Shown here piece after piece: positions 36,097 through 44,394 of a stretch of 64,000 nucleotides of DNA; the stretch's first letter is position 1; each line of letters opens with the position of its first letter. Under the pieces are notes generated by a model. That model saw nothing but the letters and a program-made list of their open reading frames with translations, was not told the origin of the DNA and made no database searches. Source of the stretch: Sphingobium sp. EM0848 (GTDB lineage: Bacteria; Pseudomonadota; Alphaproteobacteria; Sphingomonadales; Sphingomonadaceae). Both the position numbers and the translations under genes were made by a program. The DNA lies in contig NZ_JABXWB010000001.1 in NCBI RefSeq assembly GCF_013375555.1, forward strand, positions 3,057,501 through 3,121,500, in the 5' to 3' direction.

Positions 36097-37263
36097 TCAA
36101 TTGCCCTGCTGATCGACGCGCATGACGGGCGGAACCTCCGGATAGGGCATGATCGAGCGTCCGTCCGGAGCGGCGGTGAAACTGGTCTGCGTGGGATAGG
36201 CAAATTTGATCCCTTCCGCTTTGAACCGCTTCCAGATGGCGAGGCCGACCTTGTGCCGGGAGCCGAAATAATCGTGGGTGTCGGGATCGGGCACGTCGAA
36301 ATTGAGCTGATAGTCCAGTGAACTGGCGCCGAAGCTCACCAGCCCCGCATTGACGAAGATATGCCCCTGCGCCTCCACGATTTCCTTCAATATGGCGGGG
36401 ATCGCCTCGGCCTTGTCCTCGGGCGTCTGGTAGATGATGCCGATGGCGAAGGTCACGCGCCGCTGCACCAGCATCTGGAGGCTGGCGATCTCCTTTTGCA
36501 GCAGATTGGCGTTGGAGATCACCTTCTTCTCGCCGCTCACCGCACGCAAATGTGTGCTTTTCAGGCCAATATGCTCAACCCGCGCGGTGGTCTGGTCATA
36601 GGTGATGACCTCGCCCAGGCGGAAAGGCTTGTCGAAGATGATCGACAGCGCGGCGAACAGGTCGGAGAAGATGCCCTGCGCCGCAAGGCCGATGGCGATG
36701 CCGCCAATGCCCAGACCCGCGACCAGGCCGGTGACATTGACCCCCAGATTGTCGAGCACGACGATCAGCGCGATGGCGAACAGGGCGACCGTCACCAGCA
36801 CGCGGATCAGGCCCATGGCGTTGGCCAGCGCCTGTCCTTCGTCCGCCGTGGTGCGCCGCTCGATCAGGCCCAATATGATCTCCCGCGCCCAGATGGCACA
36901 TTGGAAGACGGCGGCGATGGTGAAGAGGAAGGCTATGGTTTTCAGCACCATCTGCGGCGGATTGGCGTAGCTGACGACCAGCCGCGCGGCGACCATCGCC
37001 ATGAAGAAATGGGTGGTGCGGGCAAAGGCGCGGCCCGCGACATTGGTGAAGCCCAGCGTGTCGCCGGCCGTCCCTTTCAACCGGCTGCCGACACCGCGCA
37101 GCGCCGTCAGCAGACTGTAGATCACGACGGCCGCGCCGATCGCGATCAGGATCTGCAGGGAATGGAGGGAGAACCAGTGGATCGTCGCGTGCCACATCTC
37201 CACAAGATTGGGAGGGCGGACGTCGATCTCAGGCAGGGGAGCGGAGTCTTTTGGGGCGGCCAT
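36097..37263 (-). CDS. MscS-family mechanosensitive channel
   Basis: A 388-residue MscS-type channel. About five hydrophobic segments occupy residues 25-200, with the pore helix and Gly/Ala-rich lining in VAGLGIGGIAIGLAAQGIFSDLFAALSIIFDKPF. The cytoplasmic beta and alpha-beta domains follow (HIGLKSTHLRAVSGEKKVISNANLL). It would open on hypo-osmotic stress, or transport small anions. It lies 125 bases downstream of the glycan membrane gene on the same strand, so co-transcription is possible. Confidence 0.9.
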   Translation of the reverse strand: MAAPKDSAPLPEIDVRPPNLVEMWHATIHWFSLHSLQILIAIGAAVVIYSLLTALRGVGSRLKGTAGDTLGFTNVAGRAFARTTHFFMAMVAARLVVSYANPPQMVLKTIAFLFTIAAVFQCAIWAREIILGLIERRTTADEGQALANAMGLIRVLVTVALFAIALIVVLDNLGVNVTGLVAGLGIGGIAIGLAAQGIFSDLFAALSIIFDKPFRLGEVITYDQTTARVEHIGLKSTHLRAVSGEKKVISNANLLQKEIASLQMLVQRRVTFAIGIIYQTPEDKAEAIPAILKEIVEAQGHIFVNAGLVSFGASSLDYQLNFDVPDPDTHDYFGSRHKVGLAIWKRFKAEGIKFAYPTQTSFTAAPDGRSIMPYPEVPPVMRVDQQGN

Positions 37264-37388
37264 GGATATCCTTGTGGTTATGGATGCGGATTCAGGCCGC
37301 CAATGGCAGCGCCGGAGCGGAGCCCCGGCTTTCTAGAAAGACGATCAGTCCGCGTTCGTAAACCCGTCGTCGCCTGCTTCGTTCCGTT

Positions 37389-38090
37389 TCAGGGCGTGTG
37401 GGCCGGGCGGCGGCCGGGCAAGCGCCAGTGCAGCGGATGACGGCGCATCACCGACAAATGGGCGAAGGTCAGCGTCAGACAGAGGGTGGCGGCGGGAATC
37501 GCAGCGCTCCGGGCTGACGGCGACAGGGCGACGATCAGTGCGGCGATGGCTCCGGCCAGCGCGGCGAGGGTGGCGCCTGCCTCGCCATCGGGGCCGCGCA
37601 GCCAGAAGACGCAGCCGCCCATGCCCAGCGCGAAGGCCATGACGAAGCGGGCGGCCTGACCCGGTTCCGCGCCCTGTCCGGCAAGCCCGCAACCGATCAG
37701 CAACAGCAGGATCGCCCCTGCCAGTCCCCGACGCGGCAGGCGGCCCAGTAGGGGGACGAGCGCGGGATAAATGAGCAATTCCCCCATCGCGACGGCGGTC
37801 AGGATCGCGACGGCGAGCCGGGCCTGATCGGAACCGGCGATGATGGCGACCACCGCAATGCCGGCCCATGGCAGCAGCCGCATCGGCGCCATGCGGATAT
37901 GGCTGATCCAGCCGCGCAGCCCCGCCCGCGTTTCCCAGCGCCGGTCGGCAAGGCGCAACTGGAAGGCGGCGATCAGGAAAAGGGCTTCCACACCCCAAGG
38001 CAACAGCGCAGGCGCGATCAGCGGCGAAACCAGCACCAGCCCCAGCAGCAATCCATGGGCCATGCTCAAAATCTTCAACCCGCCCTTCAT
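37389..38090 (-). CDS. Membrane protein linked to the glycan ligase
   Basis: A 233-residue, strongly hydrophobic protein with roughly six to seven membrane segments and no domain I recognise. Its start overlaps the stop of the O-antigen-ligase-like gene by four bases (ATGA), so it is translated with it and probably serves the same exopolysaccharide or surface-glycan pathway. The basic C-terminus (MRRHPLHWRLPGRRP) should be cytoplasmic. Confidence 0.65.
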   Translation of the reverse strand: MKGGLKILSMAHGLLLGLVLVSPLIAPALLPWGVEALFLIAAFQLRLADRRWETRAGLRGWISHIRMAPMRLLPWAGIAVVAIIAGSDQARLAVAILTAVAMGELLIYPALVPLLGRLPRRGLAGAILLLLIGCGLAGQGAEPGQAARFVMAFALGMGGCVFWLRGPDGEAGATLAALAGAIAALIVALSPSARSAAIPAATLCLTLTFAHLSVMRRHPLHWRLPGRRPAHTP

Positions 38091-39448
38091 GCGGCGTTCC
38101 CCTGCGCGACTGGTGACGCGGCGAAGAACGGCTGGCGCGCCGCGACCTTGCGCCTGCGGGTCAGATAAGTGTCGAGGCCGATCTGGAGCGACAGCATCAT
38201 GAAGATGAAAGGCTGATAGGCGATGCCCACGAACAGAGATCCTATCATGTAGATGACATGCCCCTGTTGCAGGGCAACGGCGAAGGGGGCGATCCAGGCT
38301 TCATCGCCCTCTCGCTTGCGGTACATGCGGCGGATCGATTCGGTGCGGATGAAGCAGATGAGGTGCAGCAGCGCCCACAGGAAGAAGCCGAAATAGCCCT
38401 GCTCACCCAGCATCTCGAAATAGGCGCTGTGATAGGCGCGGCCATGGTCGGTGACGATGCGCTTTTCCATGCGCGATCCGGCGGCGTCGGTGACGCGTTC
38501 CTGCATCACATAGGTGAAGCTGTTCTGGAGATAATTGTCGAAGCCGCCGCCGCCCGGATGGTCCTTCACATAATCCAGCGTCCACTTCCACACGGCCATG
38601 CGGGTGGAGGCGCTTTCGTCCTGGCTGTGATTCTCGATGGTGGCCATGCGCTGGGTGAAGCTGGCAGGCAGGAAGGGGATGGCCGCCAGCGCCGCGACCG
38701 CCATCAGCGGGGCGTAGAGGAAGCGTCGTTTGGACCGCATCAGCATCAGGCCCGCGAGGATGGCGATGCAGACCAGACCCGTGCGCGCCTCCGTCCCGAT
38801 GGGCATCAACAGGCAGGCGGCGCAGAGTGCATAGGCGAACAGCTTCACCCGCCAATCGGGCGGAAAGATGGTGCCATGGTGGGAGAGCCAGAGGATCAGC
38901 GGGATCAGCGAAATGGCGACGGTCGATATGATGCTGCCTTCATAAAGGCCGCTATTATTGTCGACCATCAGGTTCAGCACGCCATAGCCGCCGCCCGAGA
39001 GCGCGGTCTTCATGCCGCCATTGATGATGATCGTGCTGGCGCAAAGGACCATGAACAGGGCCAGCGCCTCGATCCGCAAACGCGTGCGCAGGGTGATGGG
39101 CAGGAAGACGGCGAAGATCATCGCCTTCCACACCCAGCCCCATTTGGTCGCGGCGTTGATCGGAAAGTCCGCCGTCGCCGTGGTATAGCCGCACCAGGCG
39201 AGCAGAAGCAGCAGGATCACCTGCCGCATGGAGAAGCGGCAGTCCTTCTTGTCGTCGACCAACGCCCAGGCTCCCACCGCCAGTATGAAGGCGATGAAGG
39301 AGATGGGGATGCTGTTCAGCAGGAAATAGGAAAGCCGCTGGGGAGAAACGATGTCGATATAGGCATAGACCGCGATCAGCAGGAACGGCCGCCTCAGGCC
39401 CAGAAGGAAGAAGGCGCCGAGGAAGGCGACGAAGAACAGGTCACGCAT
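38087..39448 (-). CDS. O-glycosylation/O-antigen ligase-like protein, exosortase A type
   Basis: A 453-residue polytopic membrane protein of the Wzy/WaaL group. The start block MRDLFFVAFLGAFFLLGLRR and AYIDIVSPQRLSYFLLNSIP are typical of the ligases associated with exosortase A (TIGR03097-like). A large loop contains VKDHPGGGGFDNYLQ and HSAYFEMLGEQGYFGFFLW. It should join or polymerise surface glycan. The ATG at 39448 overlaps the end of a 38-codon gene. The exosortase itself and PEP-CTERM proteins are not in this window. Confidence 0.82.
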   Translation of the reverse strand: MRDLFFVAFLGAFFLLGLRRPFLLIAVYAYIDIVSPQRLSYFLLNSIPISFIAFILAVGAWALVDDKKDCRFSMRQVILLLLLAWCGYTTATADFPINAATKWGWVWKAMIFAVFLPITLRTRLRIEALALFMVLCASTIIINGGMKTALSGGGYGVLNLMVDNNSGLYEGSIISTVAISLIPLILWLSHHGTIFPPDWRVKLFAYALCAACLLMPIGTEARTGLVCIAILAGLMLMRSKRRFLYAPLMAVAALAAIPFLPASFTQRMATIENHSQDESASTRMAVWKWTLDYVKDHPGGGGFDNYLQNSFTYVMQERVTDAAGSRMEKRIVTDHGRAYHSAYFEMLGEQGYFGFFLWALLHLICFIRTESIRRMYRKREGDEAWIAPFAVALQQGHVIYMIGSLFVGIAYQPFIFMMLSLQIGLDTYLTRRRKVAARQPFFAASPVAQGNAA

Positions 39449-39557
39449 CGCCGCTCTCCGAATCGGGATCGCGGTCGAGATCGGGGCGCGACAGCAGCCG
39501 CCACGCCGCCAGCAGGATGACGCCATGACTGATGAGAAGGGAGAGGGCGTCGATCAT
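39441..39557 (-). CDS. 38-residue protein overlapping the ligase start
   Basis: The frame encodes a short hydrophobic stretch (MIDALSLLISHGVILLAAWR) followed by an acidic tail (DLDRDPDSESGDA). Its TGA lies just inside the ligase gene, giving an eight-base overlap that could couple the two by re-initiation. There is no good ribosome site before its ATG, which weakens the case. It may be a small membrane protein or a leader peptide. Confidence 0.4.
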   Translation of the reverse strand: MIDALSLLISHGVILLAAWRLLSRPDLDRDPDSESGDA

Positions 39558-39647
39558 GCGTTGAAAGGGGAGTCCGTAACCACGGTCCTACCCCTAACCC
39601 AACAGAGTTGACGGCCCGTTAAACCTTTTCAGGCAAAGAATCGGGCC

Positions 39648-40874
39648 ATGACACGGATTCTTCATGTGCTGGATCACAGCCTGCCGATGCACAGCGGATA
39701 CACCTTCCGCACCCGCGCGATCCTGCGGGCGCAGATGGCCAAGGGCTGGGAAGTGCGCGGGATCACCGGCCATCGTCATAGCGCGGCGGGGCCGATGGAG
39801 GAGATGGTGGATGGTCTGCATTTCCACCGCACGCCGGGCGAATCGAGCGGCGGCAATCCCCTGCTGCGCGAGTGGCGGGACATTTCCGCCCATGCGGAGG
39901 CCATCGAGTCGCTGGTGCGTCAGTGGCGCCCGGACGTCATCCATGCCCATTCGCCGGTGTTGAACGCCATCGCCGCGCAGAAGGTGGCGAAGCGCCACGG
40001 CATCCCCATGATCTACGAGATTCGCGCCTTCTGGGAGGATGCGGCGGTCGGCAACGGCACCGGCACGGAAAGCAGCCCGCGCTATTGGCTGACCCGGCAG
40101 CTGGAAACCCATGCGGTGCGCGCTGCCGATGCGGTCGCGGTGATCTGCGAAGGGCTGCGCGGCGATCTGGTCGCGCGGGGGATCGACGCGGACAAGATCA
40201 TCGTGTCGCCCAATGGCGTCGACATGGAGCAGTTCGGCACGCCCGTTCCGCGCGATCCGGCGCTGACCGCGAAGCTGGGCCTGGAGGGCGCCGATGTCGT
40301 CGGCTTCATCGGCAGCTTCTACGATTATGAGGGGCTGGACGACCTGATCGCCGCCTTGCCGAAACTGGTGCGGGCGCGGCCCAAGGCAAAGCTGCTGCTG
40401 GTTGGAGGCGGCCCATGCGAACAGGCGCTGCGCGATCAGGCCATGGCGTCCCCCTTTGCCGACCATATCGTCTTCGTCGGCCGCGTGCCGCACGATCAGG
40501 TCGAGGATTATTATGCGCAGGTCGACATATTGGCCTATCCGCGCAAGGCGATGCGACTCACCGATCTGGTGACGCCGCTGAAGCCGCTGGAAGCGATGGC
40601 GCAGGGCCGTCTGGTCGCGGCCTCGGGCGTTGGCGGCCATTGCGAACTGATCGACCACGGTGTCACCGGCACGCTGTTCGCGCCTGACAATCCGCCCGCC
40701 ATCGCCGCCGCGCTGGCCAGAATGTTCACGGATCGCAGCTTCTGGGACGAGCGCCGGGCTGCGGCGCGGGCTTTTGTGGAGCGCGAGCGTAACTGGTCGT
40801 CAAACATTCTTCGTTACGAACCCGTCTATCAGCGGTTGCTGGCGCAGCCCCGGCGGGTACGGGCGGCGGCCTGA
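39648..40874 (+). CDS. Glycosyltransferase, exosortase A-associated type
   Basis: A GT4-fold glycosyltransferase of 408 residues. The start ILHVLDHSLPMHSGYTFRTR is characteristic of the PEP-CTERM/exosortase-A-associated glycosyltransferases. The later SPNGVDMEQFG, GFIGSFYDYEGLDDL and EAMAQGRLVAASGVGGHCEL blocks form the donor-binding half. It is divergent from the ligase gene, about 90 bases from the small ORF, so both sides may share a control region. It should add a sugar during exopolysaccharide or glycan assembly; the sugar is unknown. Confidence 0.88.
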   Translation: MTRILHVLDHSLPMHSGYTFRTRAILRAQMAKGWEVRGITGHRHSAAGPMEEMVDGLHFHRTPGESSGGNPLLREWRDISAHAEAIESLVRQWRPDVIHAHSPVLNAIAAQKVAKRHGIPMIYEIRAFWEDAAVGNGTGTESSPRYWLTRQLETHAVRAADAVAVICEGLRGDLVARGIDADKIIVSPNGVDMEQFGTPVPRDPALTAKLGLEGADVVGFIGSFYDYEGLDDLIAALPKLVRARPKAKLLLVGGGPCEQALRDQAMASPFADHIVFVGRVPHDQVEDYYAQVDILAYPRKAMRLTDLVTPLKPLEAMAQGRLVAASGVGGHCELIDHGVTGTLFAPDNPPAIAAALARMFTDRSFWDERRAAARAFVERERNWSSNILRYEPVYQRLLAQPRRVRAAA

Positions 40875-40885
40875 GAGGGCGCGGC

Positions 40886-41740
40886 ATGGGCAGGCTGAGG
40901 AAGGCGCTGCTGGGCGCGCTGGGGGCCGGATTGGTCCTGTTGTCGCTGCCGGTCGGGCTGATCGAGACGGTGGCAGCGTCGAGCGGCCTCAGCGAGGCTC
41001 TGCCCGTCGCCGCGCCGCCGCTGGGGATGACGGCCCGCTTGATGCTCGCCGGTTTCGGTGCGCTGATGGCGCTGGGGCTGGTCTGGGCCGGGCAAAGGGA
41101 AAGGCCCGTAGGCCTGTTGACCTATCAAGAGGAAGGGCGTTCGAACAACGCCCCAGGAGTGAGCAAAATGGGTTTTGCATTGTCCAAGCTGAACTGGCTG
41201 TCGCGCAGCCGGGGCGACCGGACTTCCGGATCGGCGCGCCGCCGCGCTGACGCGCATCCCGACGCACCCGCGCGGGCGCCGATCTTCGCCAGCCGGGACT
41301 TTGGCGGCCTCGACATTTTCGCGCGCACCGCGCCGGGACGCGAAGAGGTGCAAGCCGAGGTCGAGGTGGAGGAAGCAACGCCTGCCGCCGGCCTTTCCAT
41401 CCCCGCCACGCCGGAAACGACGATGGAAGAACGTGCCTTCGCCCGGCTGGAACGCGCGTTCCGGGTGGAAGCGGTCGATGCGGAATATGAGGATGTCGGG
41501 CAATCCGCGCAGCCGAAGAACGCGCCTGCCCCGATCACCCACCTTTCGCTGTCCGAACTGACCGAAAGGCTGGAGCGCGGCCTGGCCCAGCGCAAGGGGA
41601 TGGGCCGGCCCGTCTCCGTGTTGGCCGACATGCCGGTGGAAGCCGCCGTGCCGGTGCGCGATCATGTCGAACAGGGCGTTGACGAAGCTCTGCGTGCCGC
41701 CCTCGGCACCTTGCGCAGCATGGCTGGCCGTACCCGCTGA
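40886..41740 (+). CDS. Membrane-anchored protein of unknown function
   Basis: A 284-residue protein with two N-terminal hydrophobic segments (about 5-26 and 48-68) and a long, charged, Ala/Glu/Arg-rich remainder without a domain I recognise. Residues 160-230 contain acidic stretches (EEVQAEVEVEEATPA). It begins 11 bases after the glycosyltransferase gene and is probably co-transcribed, which suggests a role in the same envelope pathway. Confidence 0.65.
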   Translation: MGRLRKALLGALGAGLVLLSLPVGLIETVAASSGLSEALPVAAPPLGMTARLMLAGFGALMALGLVWAGQRERPVGLLTYQEEGRSNNAPGVSKMGFALSKLNWLSRSRGDRTSGSARRRADAHPDAPARAPIFASRDFGGLDIFARTAPGREEVQAEVEVEEATPAAGLSIPATPETTMEERAFARLERAFRVEAVDAEYEDVGQSAQPKNAPAPITHLSLSELTERLERGLAQRKGMGRPVSVLADMPVEAAVPVRDHVEQGVDEALRAALGTLRSMAGRTR

Positions 41741-41755
41741 AGGGACAGGTGGCGC

Positions 41756-42127
41756 TCACCAATCCTCGATGGTGAGCGCCGACAATTCGATCCATTCGCC
41801 GCCAGGTAAGGCGTGGTTGTCGTCGATGCTGATGTCGGCGACGAAATGGCCGGTCAGGCTCCATTCCGCCTCCTCGATCCCTTCCAGAAAGGCCGTGCGC
41901 CGCGCCGCCGCATCCGGACCGGCGAGGAGAAGGGCGACGACATGGCGCCTTCCCTGAAACAGGGCGCTGGCCCAGGGGCGGCTGGTGGCGCGCTCCACTG
42001 TGACGGGCGCCCCCGCCCGCTCCAGTAATTGCACGAGCAGCCGGGGGAGGGGATCGCGTCCCCCAGTTGTCCGCTCCCCGATTCGCACCCGATTGCCGGG
42101 CATTGCCTGAATGTCGATGCTTGTCAT
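41756..42127 (-). CDS. Small protein of unknown function
   Basis: A 123-residue soluble protein. I recognise no family, but codon use and the ATGA overlap with the upstream 61-residue gene support it as real. Residues 25-60 (RDPLPRLLVQLLERAGAPVT to RPWASALFQGRRHVVALLLA) look like an alpha/beta core. Its C-terminus is acidic (GEWIELSALTIEDW). With the gene upstream it forms a pair divergent from the S24 repressor. Confidence 0.65.
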   Translation of the reverse strand: MTSIDIQAMPGNRVRIGERTTGGRDPLPRLLVQLLERAGAPVTVERATSRPWASALFQGRRHVVALLLAGPDAAARRTAFLEGIEEAEWSLTGHFVADISIDDNHALPGGEWIELSALTIEDW

Positions 42128-42309
42128 TCGCCGGCGCTCCTGTGATATTCGTTCATGAAATGTTCTACACGTCTTTTCATTCTGGCACCCGGTTCGCGAC
42201 CCCTGCGCAGGTCGAAGACCAGTCGCGGATCGCGAACGCTGTCACGGCCGAACCTGGTCGCCGGGATGCCGTTCTCCCGCAGGAATTTCTCGACGGCGCG
42301 AAGCAACAT
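42124..42309 (-). CDS. 61-residue predicted DNA-binding protein
   Basis: The sequence MLLRAVEKFLRENGIPATRF, GRDSVRDPRLVFDLRRGREP and RVEHFMNEYH has the spacing of a small helix-turn-helix domain (AxxFGxxAxxDPxxxxDLRxGRxP) found in many short alphaproteobacterial proteins. Its stop overlaps the next gene (ATGA). It is divergent from the S24 repressor, with 115 bases between them holding repeated TCCTA/TAGGA half-sites, so the two may be co-regulated. Confidence 0.65.
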   Translation of the reverse strand: MLLRAVEKFLRENGIPATRFGRDSVRDPRLVFDLRRGREPGARMKRRVEHFMNEYHRSAGE

Positions 42310-42364
42310 TCCCCTGTTTCTCCTCTCATGATGCGATTCGCCCGATGCGAATACGCAGGTTTAT

Positions 42365-42419
42365 TCCTATCTGTTACCCTATTTCCTACTTGTCTAGGAA
42401 AAATCCTATCGTTAAGGAT
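42365..42419. promoter_or_regulatory. Cluster of TCCTA/TAGGA half-sites
   Basis: TCCTA occurs at 42,365 and 42,384. TAGGA-AAAA-TCCTA forms a perfect 14-base palindrome at 42,395-42,408, and a related AAGGA lies at 42,415. The cluster ends five bases before the S24 repressor start. It is a likely operator for autoregulation and for control of the divergent small genes. Confidence 0.55.
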
Positions 42420-42424
42420 GATGC

Positions 42425-43093
42425 ATGATCGGTAATGGGGAAGATCCGCGAATCGCGCTGGAACGGCTGATTGCCGAGCGGGGGGAGAATTATGCCGATC
42501 TCTCCCGCCTGCTGAAACGCAACCCGGCCTATATCCAGCAGTTCATCAAGCGCGGCACCCCGCGCAAGCTGGATGAGGAGGACCGGCGTGTTCTGGCCCG
42601 CTATTTCGGCGTGGCGGAAGATCTGCTGGGCGGCCCGGTCGCCCGCGCCGCGCCGGTGAAGACGCGCTCTCTTCCGGCGGTGGTGCCCGTGCCGCGCCTG
42701 TCGCTGGGGGCGTCGGCCGGGTCGGGATCGCTGGACGAAGATGAGCGGACGACCGGCGTGATGGCGTTCGACGCTGGCTGGCTGCGCCATCTGGGCGTGC
42801 GGCCGCAAAAGGTTTCGATCATCCGCGTCGACGGCGAATCCATGGCGCCGACGCTGAATGACGGCGATGAGATCATGGTCGATCATGACGATGATGCGAT
42901 TCGGCTGCGCGATGGCGTCTATGTGTTGCGGCTGGACGGCATGTTGATGGTGAAGCGGGTGGCGATGGGGCCGCGCCGGGGGCTGTTCTCGGTACTCAGC
43001 GACAATCCCCATTATCCCGACTGGATCGATATCGATCCGGCGCTGGTTGCGATCGTCGGACGGGTGGTATGGACGGGGCGGCGACTGATTTAG
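42425..43093 (+). CDS. LexA-like S24 transcriptional regulator
   Basis: A 222-residue repressor with an N-terminal DNA-binding domain (about 8-70; YADLSRLLKRNPAYIQQFIK) and a C-terminal S24 peptidase-like domain. The catalytic serine is S139 in VDGESMAPTL and the lysine is K177 in LMVKRVA. A possible Ala-Gly self-cleavage site (A98-G99) lies in the linker. This suggests a stress- or damage-responsive repressor, though no prophage genes surround it. xdhC-type coding follows after 10 bases. Confidence 0.85.
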   Translation: MIGNGEDPRIALERLIAERGENYADLSRLLKRNPAYIQQFIKRGTPRKLDEEDRRVLARYFGVAEDLLGGPVARAAPVKTRSLPAVVPVPRLSLGASAGSGSLDEDERTTGVMAFDAGWLRHLGVRPQKVSIIRVDGESMAPTLNDGDEIMVDHDDDAIRLRDGVYVLRLDGMLMVKRVAMGPRRGLFSVLSDNPHYPDWIDIDPALVAIVGRVVWTGRRLI

Positions 43094-43103
43094 GAGGCAA
43101 GAT

Positions 43104-44021
43104 TTGAACGATAATGGCGGGGTTGTCGGCAAGGCCATCGAATGGCGCGGCGCCCGCATGGCGCTGGCGACCGTGGTGTCGACCTGGGGCTCGGCGCCCC
43201 GGCCGCGCGGCAGTCATATGATCGTGCATGAGGATGGCCGGTTCGAAGGCAGCATTTCGGGCGGTTGCGTCGAAACCGACGTGCTGCAACGCGCCGCCGA
43301 AGTGATCGCCGGGCGTCCGGCGCATCTGGACCATTATGGCGTGGCCGACGGCGATGCCTGGGCGGTCGGCTTGCCCTGCGGCGGGGAGATCAGCGTCCTG
43401 GTCCAGCCGGTGGGCGCGGACGGATTCGCTCCCGCGCTGTTCGAGCGCGTCGTGGCGGAAAGCGGGAAGGGCAGGGCGCTCACCCTGTCGACCGATCTGG
43501 AAAGCGGCCTGACGCGGGAAGGCGCCATCGAAGGGCAGTTCCATAACCGCTACGATCCGCCGCGTCGGGTGCTGATCGTGGGTGCGGTGCAGATCGCGCA
43601 GTCCTTGAGCGCTCTGGCCCAGGCCATCGGCGTCGCGCCGGTCATCATCGACCCCCGAGGCCGCTTTCTGACCGAAGAGCGCTTTCCCGGCGTCGAACTG
43701 GATGATCGCTGGCCCGATGAAGCCGTCGCTGCCCGCTTTCCCGGCGAATCGACCGCTGTGGTGACGCTCAGCCACGACATCAAGATCGATGACCCGGCTT
43801 TGGCGGCGGCTCTGCGTGCGCCCACCGGCTATATCGCGGCGCTGGGATCGCGCAAAAGCCATGCCGCGCGGCTGCAACGGCTGGCCGGGGAGGGCTTTTC
43901 AGCGGAGGATCTGGCGCGGATAGACGGCCCCGCCGGACTGGACATAGGCGCTGTCGGCGCGGCCGAAATCGCCCTTTCCATCGCGGCGGGCATGATCGCC
44001 GGTTTCAACGCCCGGCGTTAG
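43104..44021 (+). CDS. XdhC/CoxI-family protein
   Basis: A 305-residue XdhC-type protein. The N-terminal half has the family block LATVVSTWGSAPRPRGSHMI and the conserved SGGCVE. The C-terminal half is a Rossmann fold (VLIVGAVQIAQSLSALAQAI, AALGSRKSHAARLQRL). XdhC proteins bind and mature molybdenum cofactor for xanthine-oxidase-family enzymes. No such enzyme is beside it; an orphan 2Fe-2S subunit lies 30 kb away. Translation appears to start at TTG 43104 behind AGGAGG. Confidence 0.85.
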   Translation: MNDNGGVVGKAIEWRGARMALATVVSTWGSAPRPRGSHMIVHEDGRFEGSISGGCVETDVLQRAAEVIAGRPAHLDHYGVADGDAWAVGLPCGGEISVLVQPVGADGFAPALFERVVAESGKGRALTLSTDLESGLTREGAIEGQFHNRYDPPRRVLIVGAVQIAQSLSALAQAIGVAPVIIDPRGRFLTEERFPGVELDDRWPDEAVAARFPGESTAVVTLSHDIKIDDPALAAALRAPTGYIAALGSRKSHAARLQRLAGEGFSAEDLARIDGPAGLDIGAVGAAEIALSIAAGMIAGFNARR

Positions 44022-44075
44022 ATCGGTTTGCAATCTGACCGCGCCGGATCAACCGCTCTATTCCTTTGTTTTACC

Positions 44076-44119
44076 GCGATTTCTTAACGAGCAATCGATT
44101 CCGATTGCTTCGAAATCGC
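44076..44119. terminator. Nested hairpin between convergent genes
   Basis: AGCAATCG and CGATTGCT pair around ATTC, and GCGATTTC and GAAATCGC pair outside them, giving a long imperfect stem. It lies between xdhC and the convergent ybdD-like gene and may end transcription both ways or belong to the neighbouring repeat. Confidence 0.5.
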
Positions 44120-44136
44120 TCTAAGCTTTTGTTGTC

Positions 44137-44210
44137 GCATCGTTTTAGGCGGAAAACCCGAGCTCGGAGTCACGTGCCTCCGGCTCGCCCACTTTTCCGC
44201 ACGATGCTCT
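44137..44210. repeat. Dispersed palindromic intergenic repeat, copy 2
   Basis: GCATCG-TTTTA-GGCGGAAAA on the left faces TTTTCCGC-ACGATGC on the right. The core GAGTCACGTGCCTCCGGC and the right arm match copy 1 (2,845-2,940) in the same orientation, with few changes. It ends just before the stop of the convergent ybdD-like gene. Confidence 0.6.
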
Positions 44211-44394
44211 AACAGCACTTCCCCCCATTTTTCCCGCCATAGCGTGCTTCCTGCCGCTCGCGGAAAAAGGCGACCCGATCCATCGGCGCGCTTTCGGGAT
44301 GATGGTCGGCCATGTGCCGCAAATAGGCGTCATAGTCCGGCATTCCGACCATCATGCGCGCCATCTGCCGCAGCCGGTGGAGAAACAGGCTCAT
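44209..44394 (-). CDS. YbdD/YjiX-type small protein
   Basis: A 61-residue protein, MSLFLHRLRQMARMMVGMPD then YDAYLRHMADHHPESAPMDR, ending GGKNGGKCC. This pattern matches the small YbdD/YjiX partners encoded directly after cstA-type pyruvate or peptide transporters. Its ATG overlaps the cstA stop (ATGA). In E. coli the related YjiX and YbdD partners are needed for full transport activity of the large subunit. Confidence 0.88.
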   Translation of the reverse strand: MSLFLHRLRQMARMMVGMPDYDAYLRHMADHHPESAPMDRVAFFRERQEARYGGKNGGKCC

